From Megascapheus bottae (Eukaryota; Chordata; Mammalia; Rodentia; Geomyidae): a stretch of 64,000 nucleotides of DNA. Of this stretch, positions 32,869-43,532 are shown one piece after another; position 1 is the first letter of the stretch, and each line of letters starts with the position of its first letter. The notes under the pieces were generated by a model. That model ran no database searches and had not been told where the DNA came from. It saw nothing but the letters and a program-made list of their open reading frames with translations. Position numbers and translations under genes: made by a program. The stretch spans positions 17,462,777-17,526,776 of the forward strand of contig JANJXV010000020.1 of assembly GCA_024803745.1 (NCBI GenBank), given 5' to 3'.

Positions 32869-33895
32869 CATAACCAACTTATGAACTTGTAGATTGTACA
32901 ACTACTTAATGAAAAGAATTATCATGACAGACTACTGCGTTTAGAACCTTAAAGCAAATGGGAGCAGGCAATTCCTAAGAGTGAATATGTACTATCTGAA
33001 ATTATATACTAACATCTTTTATTGTACTATTATTTACTGACATCTCCAGAAATGGCTTTATGCTTTTATCTTTTTTATAGAGACCTAATAAATAAACTTT
33101 CCCTTTCCCAAAGGGCTTTCTTTTATGCACTGATTTTTTCATTTATTCCTTCTCCAAGAGAAAGGCAGGATGATTGTCAGTGGAGCTTGTGTTCCAATGT
33201 AGGGAGACAGATAAGTGAAACAAACGTACAAACACGTCACTGCCCCTGAGATTTGACTTCCCTTTTGTACCATTTCATCCTCCAATGATGATTAATTTCA
33301 GCATCTATTTTTAGTTATTGCTTTATTTAGTAGAGTTTCAGGAGTACTTTCCTAACATAAATGGTTGAGGTTAGGAAAGGAGAAAACAAACAAGATGTAG
33401 TAGAATTCTTCTTAATATTGACATTTCGAAGTATTCTGAGAAGGTTGGATGTCCCTGTACTTATTCACAGGTGGTCAGTAGATAGCTCTGGAAGATAATG
33501 CTGTTGTTTCCACTATTATTTGACTATTATTTTCATATTTCATATTTCCAGGGACCAAGGAATTTGTTTATACACTCACTAGCAGAGATATTTCTGCTGA
33601 ACAACCATGTATTAATTTGGTCAATGAAACCAAAATTATATATTGCAAAACTTCCTAAACAGTGGCTTGAATGAAATAACTGTAGTTTTTCAGTACTCAA
33701 CCAAGTGAAAGAAATACCCATAATCAGATCTTGTTGAACCTGGTCTCGTCTCTACACCTACCCCTTCTCTAGCTCAGTTGCTCAGTGGTTCCTCAGCATG
33801 ATAGGTTGAAGCCAAGAGGGTCAACATGAATAGGAAACAAGCCATGTCTGACCTAACACTGTCTTCCTGTTCTTTCCAGAAGCAATCCAGTCAGC
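32869..33895. other. Unique DNA, no gene seen
   Basis: A run near 33190-33245 (gggagacagataagtgaaac) resembles a part of an ancient mammalian repeat, but not enough to name it. Confidence 0.45.
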
Positions 33896-33970
33896 CTAGT
33901 CTTGTCTTATCTTGTCTTCCCTTCTCTTCTCTTCCTTTTCTTTATCTTTTCCTCTCCCCACTCCTTTTTG
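33896..33970. repeat. Pyrimidine-rich low-complexity tract
   Basis: CTTGTCTT and CTTTTC-type steps, no regular unit. Confidence 0.85.
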
Positions 33971-34020
33971 GTAGACATGGTGGTATTGGTGATGGAATGA
34001 GTAAATACATACAAAGAACT

Positions 34021-34245
34021 GAGATTTCAGGTGGGAATTTGGCCTAGTGGTAGAGTGCTTGCCTAGCATGCACGAAGACCTGGGTTCGATTCCTCGGTAC
34101 CACATACACAGAAAAAAGCCGGTGCTGAGACTCAAGTGGTAGAGCTTTAGCCTTGAGAAAGTCCAAGGACAGTGCTCAGGCCCTGAGCTCAAGCTCAGAA
34201 CTGGCAAAAAAAAAACACACACACACACAAAAAACCCGAGATTTC
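34021..34245 (+). mobile_element. ID-like dimer SINE with short target-site duplication
   Basis: The body (34029-34237) is well preserved: gcttgcctagcatgcacgaa, ggttcgattcctcggtacca. Its tail has turned into A9 then (CA)n. gagatttc flanks it at 34021-34028 and 34238-34245. A short deletion shortens the middle (agccggtgctgag). Confidence 0.9.
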
Positions 34246-35071
34246 GTCACATGATTTAACAGGTTATGGTCAGCTGGCATTAGAAATAACCAAGTAACAT
34301 CATTTAAATGAAGAGCCTACTCTGTATTCCCATGTGCAGATGTGACTCAGTGGCCATGTTGGTTTGGATATAATTATCTCACTACTGGAGGTGAGAGAAA
34401 GATTCAGCCTATTTGAGAATTAAAATTATAAAGTTACAGCTACTAGCAACAGGATATAGCTTAGAAAATATTTCATCTTTCACTTTAATACAATGTGAAA
34501 ATACACATATTTTCTTTCATTGTGTCATATAGTATTTTTTACAGGACATATTCCACCGGAAATCAGCATCCTTCTTGTCTCTTCTTCCTATTCTAACATT
34601 TGTCCAGTGAATTAAGAAACTACCCATAGAGGTCAGAAAGGAGGTGTACTTTGACATTTTAATTATTTTCTTCTTTACCTTATGTTTGCATAATGTTTTC
34701 ATTAATATTTATGCTGATACAGAAAAATTGAATGGGATGCTGGAGAAAAGGTCATTCGAAATCAATTCCACACACATTTTGTTTAGTGTGTTTTCTCCCC
34801 ACCCCCTTCTCTTTAAACATAGGAAGGCTGTGGGACAGAGGTGTGGTTCCTGTTCTGATGCCTGGAGCATGTCACAGAGATTTGTTTGATGATTCTTCCT
34901 TTGGGTCTTCTCTACTTTAGATCCACTAATCTGGGCTCATTAACATTTCAGTCTTCTCATTGTAAGAGAATCAACTAATCTCTCCATTCCAAACATATCC
35001 ATTTGAAAATTTTTTGAAACTTTAATTTTGATTTTTTTCTGTATTGGGGATTGAACTCAACTGGGAAAGGG
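34246..35071. other. Mostly unique DNA, no gene seen
   Basis: A scrap resembling an ID end (gtattggggattgaactcaa) lies at 35041-35060. Confidence 0.45.
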
Positions 35072-35330
35072 ACTAGATTGTTTCCACTTTGGAATAATTA
35101 TGAATGATCCAGCTATAAACGTTATGTTGAAGCATTTGTAAGGGATTGCATTTTCATTTCTTTTAGGTAAATGCTTAGGAATGGAATTATTTGGTCATAT
35201 AGTACATATATTTCATTTTTCTTTTTTAGAAACTGCTAGATTGCATTTACAGAAGGCTGTACTGTTTCTCATGTCCACTCACAATGAATCAGAGTTGAAG
35301 AAACACTTTTGGTAATACTTGGTATATATA
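35072..35330 (-). mobile_element. Ancient L1 ORF2 C-terminal fragment
   Basis: Antisense blocks in order: ccagctataaacgttatgtt, ggtaaatgcttaggaatgga, attatttggtcatatagtac, ggctgtactgtttctcatgt. Heavily diverged. Confidence 0.6.
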
Positions 35331-35878
35331 GCCAGGTTCACTGCACACCGTCATAATCCTTGGTGTATGCTGAGTTGTACCCTTTTATTAATTATTTTTA
35401 AGTAGTTGAAAAAAGAAGTTAACATCCAGCAGGTCAGTTTATGAATCTAATACTTTCTTGATCTATCTACTGTTTTATAAGAACATTTTTACATTGCAAA
35501 TTAGTATTCTTAACACTGCATTCTCATAGATATGCATTTGTATTGAATTGCCAATTGTCCAGAACAGTCCCAAGAACTCCAGGACCATGAGTAAGCCTTT
35601 TCCTGCATCTGCTTGGCCAAGAGGATGGAAGCTAGAGAGGCATTTCAGAATTCAGGCAAACCCCCAAAGAGATAAGCTAGACATCTGGAGCAATAGAGAG
35701 CAAATCAGTGCTTAAAATTAGCTCTTTTCTCTATAACCTACTGCCAAAAGTCTAAACATAATGACACCCCATTAGTTTATGCCACTATACAACTAAAGAA
35801 TATTAAAAGAAATAACTATGTGAATAAAAGGACAAGTTAAGATATTGGCTTGTTGATTTTAAGTAGACCTAAATCTTT
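35331..35878. other. Unique DNA with a short L1-tail-like scrap
   Basis: aattatttttaagtagttga near 35390-35410 resembles an L1 3' end; the rest is unrecognised. Confidence 0.4.
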
Positions 35879-36231
35879 TCTTCCTCCTCCTCCTCCTCCT
35901 CCTCCTCCTCCTCCTCCTCCTCCTCCTCCTCCTCCTCCTCCTCCTCCTCCTCCTCCTCCTCCTCCTCCTCCTCCTCCTCTTCTTCTTCTTCTTCTTCTTC
36001 TTCTTCTTCTTCTTCTTCTTCTTCTTCTTCTTCTTCTTCTTCTTCTTTCTTCTTCTTTTCTTCTTCTTCCCTCTTCCCTCTTCCTTCTTCTTCTTCTTCT
36101 TCTTCTTCTTCTTCTTCTTCTTCTTCTTCTTCTTCTTCTTCTTCTTCTTCTTCTTCTTTTTCTTCTTCTTCCTCCTCCTCCTCCTCCTCCTCCTCCTCCT
36201 CCTCCTCCTCCTCCTCCTCCTCCTCCTCTTC
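35879..36231. repeat. Compound CCT/CTT trinucleotide array, mirror-ordered
   Basis: About 32 CCT units (to about 35978), then about 22 CTT units (to about 36046), an imperfect centre (ctttcttcttttcttcttcttccctcttccctcttcc, in pieces), about 23 CTT units, then about 20 CCT units (36168-36228). The whole is a polypyrimidine run on this strand. The poly-Pro/poly-Leu and poly-Glu frames here are repeat translation, not genes. Confidence 0.97.
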
Positions 36232-36282
36232 TCCTTTTTTTCTATTTTCTAACTCCTGGTCTTTGTTTTCTTTTTTTAACAC

Positions 36283-36390
36283 ATGATATCACTTTATAGC
36301 TCAGGGTAACCTTGATCTCCCAATCTTCCTATGTCAGTATACCAACTGATATTGATCCTAGGCATGTATTCTCATGTCTGGCTATAACTC
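36283..36390 (-). mobile_element. B1-like monomer, antisense
   Basis: tcactttatagctcagggta, ccttgatctcccaatcttcc, gatcctaggcatgtattctc: the reverse of a single 7SL-type unit, diverged. Confidence 0.65.
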
Positions 36391-36459
36391 CTAGTCTTGA
36401 AGTAGGCTGTGCACCAGACTCTGGAACTGTTTTCACTATGACTTTTGTTCTCTTATCTC

Positions 36460-36579
36460 AAAATCTCTGCCAGTACCAGGGCTTCAACCCAGGGGTCCTG
36501 TATTCACTTAGCTTACTTATTCATGGCAGGTATTATAACACTTAAGCCATGCCTCCAGACTGGATTTTTACTGCTTATT

Positions 36580-36616
<37 letters not shown>

Positions 36617-36715
36617 AGAGGGAGAGAGAGAGAGTGCTCTAGGGCTTTCTTACCCTCTGATCTCAGCCATCTGAAGAGCTCATATTGCAAGTATGGACCA
36701 CAGTTACAAGGCTTG
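36460..36715 (-). mobile_element. Old B1-dID-like SINE with internal GA expansion
   Basis: Right half: ccagtaccagggcttcaacc and taagccatgcctccagactg; linker tactgcttatttggaga; the linker continues as a GA array; left half resumes at tctgatctcagccatctgaa. Confidence 0.7.
36581..36634. repeat. (GA)n microsatellite inside a SINE
   Basis: GA run with taagagg interruption, seeded at the ggagataaga linker of the SINE. Confidence 0.92.
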
Positions 36716-37994
36716 CCCTTTTGTGGGGCTTAGCAATATAGCTGGTTTGTGACTTAGATGCGAATTACTTTCTCAAGTTAGCAGGAAAGGAAAATGATTT
36801 ATAACCAAAGTTCCTTTAAGATGATGCCAGGTTGGAGGTTGGAGGCCACCACACTGTCTTGCAGCTGAACTTAGCTCTGCCAGTCTTCCCTCCAGCTCTG
36901 GAACAAGTGGCTGTCTTTTTAGTGAAACACCAGATGAAGGAATTGGCCTGTGGGCAGTAGCCATGTGGTAGCAAAACTGTCTTCGACATTCAAGTGCCAG
37001 AATTCTGTGTAGGACATCTGATTCTCATGGTAGGAGAGGCTTGAGGAACAGAGATAGGCAATGAGTGCAGGCTCCTGCCTCCCACTTGTGTCTGACTTGG
37101 GCATATACTTGATATGTCAAGAGGGATGGTGGGTACATTTTCTGGCACCATCTTGTTATTTCTTTGTCTTTCCTTTTAGCTTTTTTTCCTCTTTTACCTT
37201 GAAATATAGATGGATTTCTGCAACAAGAAAAATATGACTATATATATATAACATTATTATGTACTAGGGATGGGTAGCTGGCTGCTATTTACTTTTCAAC
37301 TTCTTTCCTATGAGATGAGGAAATGGGAAAGATTTTATGTGCTTCTTAATGTCTAGTGGTGAACTTAGGAGCTCTAGTCTGCTCCAGGCCGTGGCCCCTG
37401 CCAGCCAATCAGCAGTCCTCAGATCAGCCATACCCCACACTGTTTTTGCAACAAGGGAAAAACATTCTCTTCTGCTTTTAGCCCAGAGCTGTAGCACACC
37501 CCTCCTGAGAAATATAAATGCTCAGGCAGATTATAGAGCTGGGCTCATTAAAATCTGGCTGTAGAACCATGGTGGTAATAGAATATGATACATTACTATT
37601 TGCCTTCTCATGTTCTGAAAGGATCTTTGCATTAATCACTGGAGATGCATTAGATGTGGATGTATTATTGCACAATGAAGTTTGCAGAAGTAAAAAAAAT
37701 GCCCCGTTCCTCATTTTTTTCCCCCACAAAATTTTGCCATACAAAATTTTAAGTCTGGTGAACAATATAAAATAACTGCTGTTTACATGCAATAAAAATA
37801 GCATGTAAAAATAGATAATGGGTCATGTATGTATCCAAATAGGTAAAAATAAGTGGACAGGATTTTTAAAAATCATTAAGCAGTTAAATTGCCTAAAATT
37901 GATTTTCTACCTCTTGTTCTCTCTTTTTCTTTTTTTTTTCCTTCACCTTTCCTGGATTTTCCTGTTCTTTTCTTTTCTTTCTTACCTGGAAATA
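36716..37994. other. Unique DNA, no gene seen; GC-richer block at 37340-37580
   Basis: The block holds ccagccaatcagcagtcc (CCAAT core) at about 37400-37417 and a gaaatataaatgctc (TATA-like) about 105 bp downstream. No exon or matching frame follows. This could be conserved non-coding DNA or chance. Confidence 0.4.
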
Positions 37995-38170
37995 CTAATG
38001 ACTGAGCTCAGGGCCTCCAGCTAAGTATTCTATGACTTGAGCCTTACCTTCTCACCCCCCCACCAGTCATTCTGCTTTTAGATGGTTTTCTAGATAGAGT
38101 CTCATATTTTTGCCCAGATCAGCCTTGGGCTTTTACCCTTCTATCTTGGTCTCCTAAGTAGGTCTATCTG
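37995..38170 (-). mobile_element. Degenerate SINE, antisense
   Basis: tgactgagctcagggcctcc, tatgacttgagccttacctt, gatggttttctagatagagt and ttggtctcctaagtaggtct follow the right-half, linker, left-half order of a B1-dID-like element at high divergence. Confidence 0.5.
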
Positions 38171-39484
38171 ATCATGACAAAAAGAAGAAAAAAGTGCTTA
38201 AATAAGTAAAGATAGTTCTTGAATGCTTGGGTTCTTGATTTTAGAAGACAATGTGTCACAACTGAAATATTATGAGTTTCATAATAACACAGCTACAGTT
38301 CATTTTCAGCTAGTTGTGTGACTGGGCAAATTTATTTTAGAGCATCAGATTTTTATTTTCAAAATATGAGAATATTTTGAATATCCAAGGTAGTAGTTAA
38401 TAACACTGGTATGCAGGATTATTTGAGCAGTTAGAGAGAGGTCATTGCATTGAACATTTCCTGTGTGTCCTTCCTTTGGCTCTGAATTTAAGTAGTCCTC
38501 TAAGTTATGTAGGTTCCAAGCTTCTCTCTAGAAGAATATTTTGTGGTGATGTCATGAGCTTTCAGACAGTATATGTCTTTTTCTGTATATAATCCAATGA
38601 CAGCCATTTTCTTGATTATGTTGCTTTACCATAGAAAAGAACATATCCTTTGTGCAGATATGAACACGTCATCTCCTGGTGTATTGAGATCTCATCCTAA
38701 GTTAATATACCTCCTCTCATAATTCCAGCAAGATTCACTGCTTCTCCCAGAGATGGAACTGCTTTTTTATGTCCAAGTAAAATTAAGTTTTTGAGCCTGC
38801 AAGGAGCAAAGTAGCAGCTGAAGGTTATAAATTCAGCCAGGTAAGGAAAACCACCCAGGGAGACCTGGACAAAATGAATGACCTCTTTTCAAACTACCCT
38901 ACTGTTGTGTCCCCATTACATTTTTCTTATAATCATTATTAAGTGACAACTGGACATAACTTAAAACTAAAGACTAGTATTTGACTTCCAAAGAAAAATT
39001 CAATTCCTGCTATTCAGATGCAGCCACTTTCAACTCTATAAACTATTTCTTTTGATATTCATATTTCATATATATCTATCTATATCTTTTTCATGGTGTA
39101 TTATACAATGGGAGTTCACTGTGACATTTCTATTCCAGTATCTTGGCATTCATATTTCTAATGTGCATATTTCCACTGTTGATTTGTTGGGATTTAAAGT
39201 TTTAGACATTTTGTAATTACTTCATTCTATGAAACTGGCAGATATCACTAGCTCCAACACTCATCAGCCAATCCAGACACATAGCACCAACACACACATA
39301 TGCGCACGTACACACACACACACACATACACACACACTCTCTATATATAGTTGCATCATAATCTTTATAGTTGAATCATTATAATGTTGACATAAACATT
39401 AATCATGGTTGAGGCATTATTAGTATCATTGTGCATACCTTTGCCTGCACAACTTTTGTTTCTACATTTTAATAAAAAATTATT
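38171..39484. other. Unique AT-rich DNA with a CA-rich run
   Basis: A CA/TA run lies at about 39290-39350. No gene or named repeat otherwise. Confidence 0.5.
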
Positions 39485-40228
39485 AAAAATTTATTGTGAT
39501 GCTACTTGGCATTTGCCCAATCATCCAGAAACAAGGACATACTAAATCCACTAGCACAACAATGTTCATTGCAGCACTATTTACCATAGCAAAGATATGG
39601 AACCAACTCAGATGCCCCTCAGTTGATGAGTGGATTAACAAGATGTATTTATACACAATGGAATTCTATGCTACTGTCAGAAAGAACAACATCGCTCCCC
39701 ATTTGTAAGGAAATGGAAAGACTTAGAAAAAAATCATATGAAGTGAAGTAAGCTAGACTCAAAGGAACATAGGCTCAATGGTTTCACTCATTTGTCATAA
39801 TCAGTAGAAACCTTGGGCTCTCCTAGCAGAGATCTGCAATAGAGCAAAATCTAGATACATAAGGCCATATAGGATGACAATAAATGAAAGGATCTCCAGG
39901 ATATAGAAGCAAAAGCCATATAATGAGTTATTGTTGTCCTTAATGTACTATGTTATCTCTCATCTCTTTTGCTGTCTCTTGGTTATCTCATATTGTTACA
40001 GTATTTTACCTTGTTATCAGATATATTGTATATATGCTTAATTGGTTGTTTGAAATAGGATAGGGAAGGGGGAAGAATAAGATGAGGGATGGGGGTGGGG
40101 GAGGGAAATGGGGACCAAGACATGAGAAAGGGTATCAATGTCTGTGAAGTAATCACCTTCTATCTGGTGAATTTAATGTAATCCTTCTATTAATTACAAT
40201 AAAATATATGAAAAAATTTATTGTGATG
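39485..40228 (+). mobile_element. Young 5'-truncated L1 with 17-bp target-site duplication
   Basis: Sense-strand copy (39502-40211) starting inside ORF2 (LLGICPIIQKQGHTK) and running through the 3' UTR, its G-rich tract (about 40083-40112) and a short A-rich end. aaaaatttattgtgatg occurs at 39485-39501 and 40212-40228. Confidence 0.95.
39502..39790 (+). pseudogene. L1 ORF2 C-terminal remnant
   Basis: Reads CPIIQKQGHTKSTSTTMFIA, then LFTIAKIWNQLRCPSVDEW, INKMYLYTMEFYATV; a one-codon loss and a frame break after APHL (about 39706) separate the last part (rlrkkI-type KWK block). About 95 residues of ORF2p are represented. Confidence 0.85.
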
Positions 40229-41389
40229 AAATGGTCAGCCGCCCCATGAAATCACATCAATGGTTAATAGTTCAAGCGTATCTAAATCTCATGATATACC
40301 AGAGACACTTCTGAGGTTATTTAAAAGTATTTATTGTCTGTACCTCTGCACCACCTTCAGTTGCCCATCATTTTGTTTAGCTTAGCCTCTCCAAGACTTC
40401 CGTTTTCAGATTTCCTCCCTTAGTCTAGAGATCTAGGTATGCACAGACAATCCTTAGGCTGTGTCCAAGAAGGGAATGAAAGGATCCAGCTGTGCTGTAC
40501 TGGGGAATCTGAAATGGAATAGTTTTCAGCCACTGGCTGGGAGACTCACTTGTCTTTGCACATATGCTTTATAATGACAAAGGCTTATTGTTACATTTGG
40601 AGTTTATAACCTCAGTTTCTTCAACAGTTACTGCTTTTTGTTTCTGTTATGTTTTCACAACCTCCTTGCACTAATGTAAAGCACATTGCACTTTCCTCCT
40701 TTACATTTTCCCTCTTAGAATGGACCTCCTGAAACCTTTGCCCTAATTTAATACAACCTCCTACCCTATGGCTGGAGGAAAAGCTGCTGCCCCTGGCCTC
40801 CCCACCCTGCCTATCTCCAACTTTCTCCTTTGGGAGATTTTCTGCTCCCTAAGTCACACATCTTCCTCCTTTCTAACTCCTCTACTTGAAGGAAGCACAT
40901 CTTTATACAGTTTTCTAGGAAAGGGTTTATGGTAGATGGTTTAATTTTTTTACTTTTATATTCCAAAGTATCTTTATTATGTTTTTATAGTTACTAGTTT
41001 GACTGGACTTAGATTCTAGAATAGAAATGTTTTCTTTTCCTCCAGAATTCATATGGATTTTCCTTCATCTCTAGCTTCTAGTTTTGCCCTTGGGAGGTCT
41101 GATGCGATCACAATTTTCTTTCTTTTTCATTGATAGCTTTATTGACTGATAATTTTATACTGGTTACTGATGTTTTATAAAAATGAGGATATTTTAATAG
41201 TCTAACAATTTTTAAAAACTATCTTTAAACCCTGTTATTTATGAATTTTATATAAATGTGGACAGACGTAGATTTCTCAGTAGGTCCTCTTAAATATAAG
41301 AATGTATAACTTCGATTTTGGGAAATAATCCTGTTTCATCCTTTTGTAATTTATCTTTTCTTTTTTGTGTTTAAAACTTATTTGACTTT
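40229..41389. other. Unique DNA, no gene seen
   Basis: Nothing recognised. Confidence 0.5.
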
Positions 41390-41450
41390 ATCTTTGTTAT
41401 AAAGGTGATGTACAGGGGAGTTACAATTACAGAAATCAGATAATGAGTGC
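41390..41450 (-). mobile_element. L1 3' UTR scrap, second subfamily
   Basis: gttataaaggtgatgtacag, gggagttacaattacagaaa, tcagataatgagtgc: the terminal part of the 3' UTR type seen at 29135 and 53815, extended by a few bases after the SINE. Confidence 0.7.
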
Positions 41451-41627
41451 TGGGAGTGAGGTTTAGTGGTAGAGTGCTTGTCTAGTACGCACAAAGCCCT
41501 GGGTATGGTTCCTCAGTACCACATACACAGAAGTGCCTCTGTGACTGAAGTGGTAGAGTGCTAGCCTTGAGCAAAAGAAGCCAAGGACAACGTCCAGGCC
41601 CTGAATTCAAGTCCCACAACTGACAGA

Positions 41628-41664
<37 letters not shown>

Positions 41665-41706
41665 AGGGAGGGAGGGAGGGAGGAGAAAATGTCAGATAGT
41701 GAGTGC
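41436..41706 (+). mobile_element. ID-like dimer SINE with microsatellite tail and target-site duplication
   Basis: Body from about 41449: gctgggagtgaggtttagtg, gcttgtctagtacgcacaaa, actgaagtggtagagtgcta. Its 3' tail is a GA then GGGA run (41631-41687). tcagataatgagtgc (41436-41450) and tcagatagtgagtgc (41692-41706) flank it. Confidence 0.9.
41631..41687. repeat. (GA)n(GGGA)n in SINE tail
   Basis: About 14 GA units followed by about 7 GGGA units. Confidence 0.95.
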
Positions 41707-42224
41707 ATTTTTTTCAATTGTAAGTAAAAATTACGTTTACTTAATGGGGCTGTTATGAGGGTTATTACCTATGGCATGGGATTCTGCATAGCAATAGCAT
41801 GTGCTGTTTTCATAAAGGCACCTCTCCACATGCAAGCACACAGGCACACAAGAAGTCACTCAACTTCTTTGGGGACATTTTTAAAAGTCTCATAGACATT
41901 ATAACCCATAGTTCCCTGGCAGGAAACTCTCCCCATTGGGCTTCCTGGCAGCCCTCTTCCCATTGGCTGGCAGGAAGCTCAGGGGCAAGCCAAAACTGCC
42001 CCTTTTCTAAAAGCTTTCCAGGAAGCTCCCTGGCAGAACTGCACAGATCATTGTGTACTACCTAACATCCTGTCTGGGATGAGGCAAAGGGGAGCAAAAC
42101 CCAAGTTTTCCCATAAGCAAACAGGGAAGTGACATTGGTTGTAAGAAGGAGTGAAAGGGGAACCACTGGTTCCCAGGAAAACCTTTCCTTCCCTTTTCCT
42201 AGTCTCTGGCAACCAAAATCAGAG
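41707..42224. other. Unique DNA, no gene seen
   Basis: Contains partly repeated wording around cctggcaggaaactc, cctggcagcc and ctggcaggaagctc (41918-42035). The 88-residue frame at 41799-42065 reads through this and has no recognisable domain. Confidence 0.5.
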
Positions 42225-42920
42225 AGAGGTTCTGCCACATTTGAACAGTGTCACCTCTTTTCTTATTTTCTCCCAGTGTCTTTTCTTTCCTGGCCTCCTT
42301 CCTTCCCCAAGTTGTATAGTTCATTTTTAAAAGTGTTTAGTGAGTATCATTGCTTGATCCTTTGTCCTAATGTTTCTGTGCTCCCCCTTATCCTCCTTCA
42401 AACAGATAAACTTACGTGCAAAACAAAAATTACGGACATCAAGAACAGCAACAAAGGGAAAACAAAACCAAACAAACAAGCAAACAAAAACTCCAGGAAA
42501 TAAAGTCAAAAATACCCTCTTGTTTCCATTTCTTGGAATTCATTTGAATAAACATCAGGTACACGTGCTCATACGTATTGAGCCTTCGCGATTCTCTCCT
42601 AAGAATATCCTCCTTTGGTCTCACTGCTTGAATGTTTAAAGTCTTACTTAATTTACCATGTCTAAGTATCATTTTTTTTTGTATTTTACCAACCACTGTG
42701 TTTACTTGTAGATTTATAGGCACCTTCTAATATTGTTACAGATGATGGAAACCATGCATCCTATGTTTCTTTGGGTCTGACTTACTTCATTTAATATAAT
42801 TTTTTTAGTCTTTCATTTTCTTACAAATTTCCATTTCCTTGCAATTGGGGCAATATAATTCTTTCTGATAGAAGCATATATTTCCATTGTGTGTATATAC
42901 TACATTTTCTTATCTTTTCC
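42225..42920 (-). mobile_element. L1, second subfamily: long 3' UTR plus ORF2 end
   Basis: 3' UTR blocks gaacagtgtcacctcttttc, caagttgtatagttcatttt, ttgtttccatttcttggaat and attgagccttcgcgattctc lead directly into antisense ORF2 C-terminal sequence (ctttgggtctgacttacttc, then tctttcattttcttacaaat). This copy links the unfamiliar UTR type to L1. Confidence 0.8.
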
Positions 42921-43088
42921 TTTCTTATTATTTAGATTCTAGACTTTCTGGATTGATTAAATAAGAAAGTATTTCTCTATATTTCACCATCTTTGTATTT
43001 TACTTCTACTTTCTATTTTATCTTGTTGAAATATTTATCTCTGTATTATGCTCATTTTTTTCTGGTTTCTTAAAAAAATTAGTACAGA

Positions 43089-43278
43089 GGGACCTGGAGT
43101 TTGGCTTAGTGATAGAATGCTTACCTAGCATGCACAAAGACCCAAGTTTGATTCCTTGGTACCACATACATAGAAAAATATGGAAGTGGTATTGTGGCTC
43201 AAGTGGTAGAGCTCTATCCTTGAGAAAGCCCAAGGACAGTGCTCAGGCCCCCAATTCAAGCCTCAGGACTGGCAAAAA
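43089..43278 (+). mobile_element. ID-like dimer SINE
   Basis: cctggagtttggcttagtga, tgcttacctagcatgcacaa, ggtattgtggctcaagtggt, ctcaggactggcaaaaaa. Confidence 0.92.
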
Positions 43279-43299
43279 ATATTACAGAAATTCATTTTT

Positions 43300-43532
43300 C
43301 TTTTTCTTTTTTGTTGGTGATGGGGTTTGAACACTGGGCCTGGACACTGAGCTCTTCAGCTCAAGGCTAATACTCTGCCACTTGAGCCACAATGCCACTT
43401 CCATTTTTCTGGTGGTTAATTGTAGATAAAAATCTCATGGACTTTTGTACCAGGGCTGGCTTTGAACCACAATCCTCAGATCTCAGCCTCCTGAGTAGCT
43501 AGAATTACAGGTGTGAGCCAATAGCGCCTCAA
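43300..43532 (-). mobile_element. B1-dID-like SINE, inverted to its neighbour
   Basis: Antisense: gatggggtttgaacactggg, ggtggttaattgtagataaa, cctcctgagtagctagaatt. Flanks cagaaattcattttt and cagaattcctttttt form a likely target duplication. Confidence 0.9.

Noticed and set aside
33190..33245. Possible ancient repeat scrap
   Set aside because: Resemblance too short and diverged to name a family.
34029..34110. tRNA-gene-like A and B boxes
   Set aside because: These belong to the tRNA-derived head of an ID-like SINE; no cloverleaf or anticodon arm is kept.
35850..36299. 149-residue plus frame and 137-residue minus frame
   Set aside because: Poly-Pro/Leu and poly-Glu translation of the CCT/CTT array; composition is fully explained by the repeat.
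41799..42065. 88-residue plus frame in unique DNA
   Set aside because: No known domain, no promoter or splice context, and length expected by chance; partly repetitive wording.
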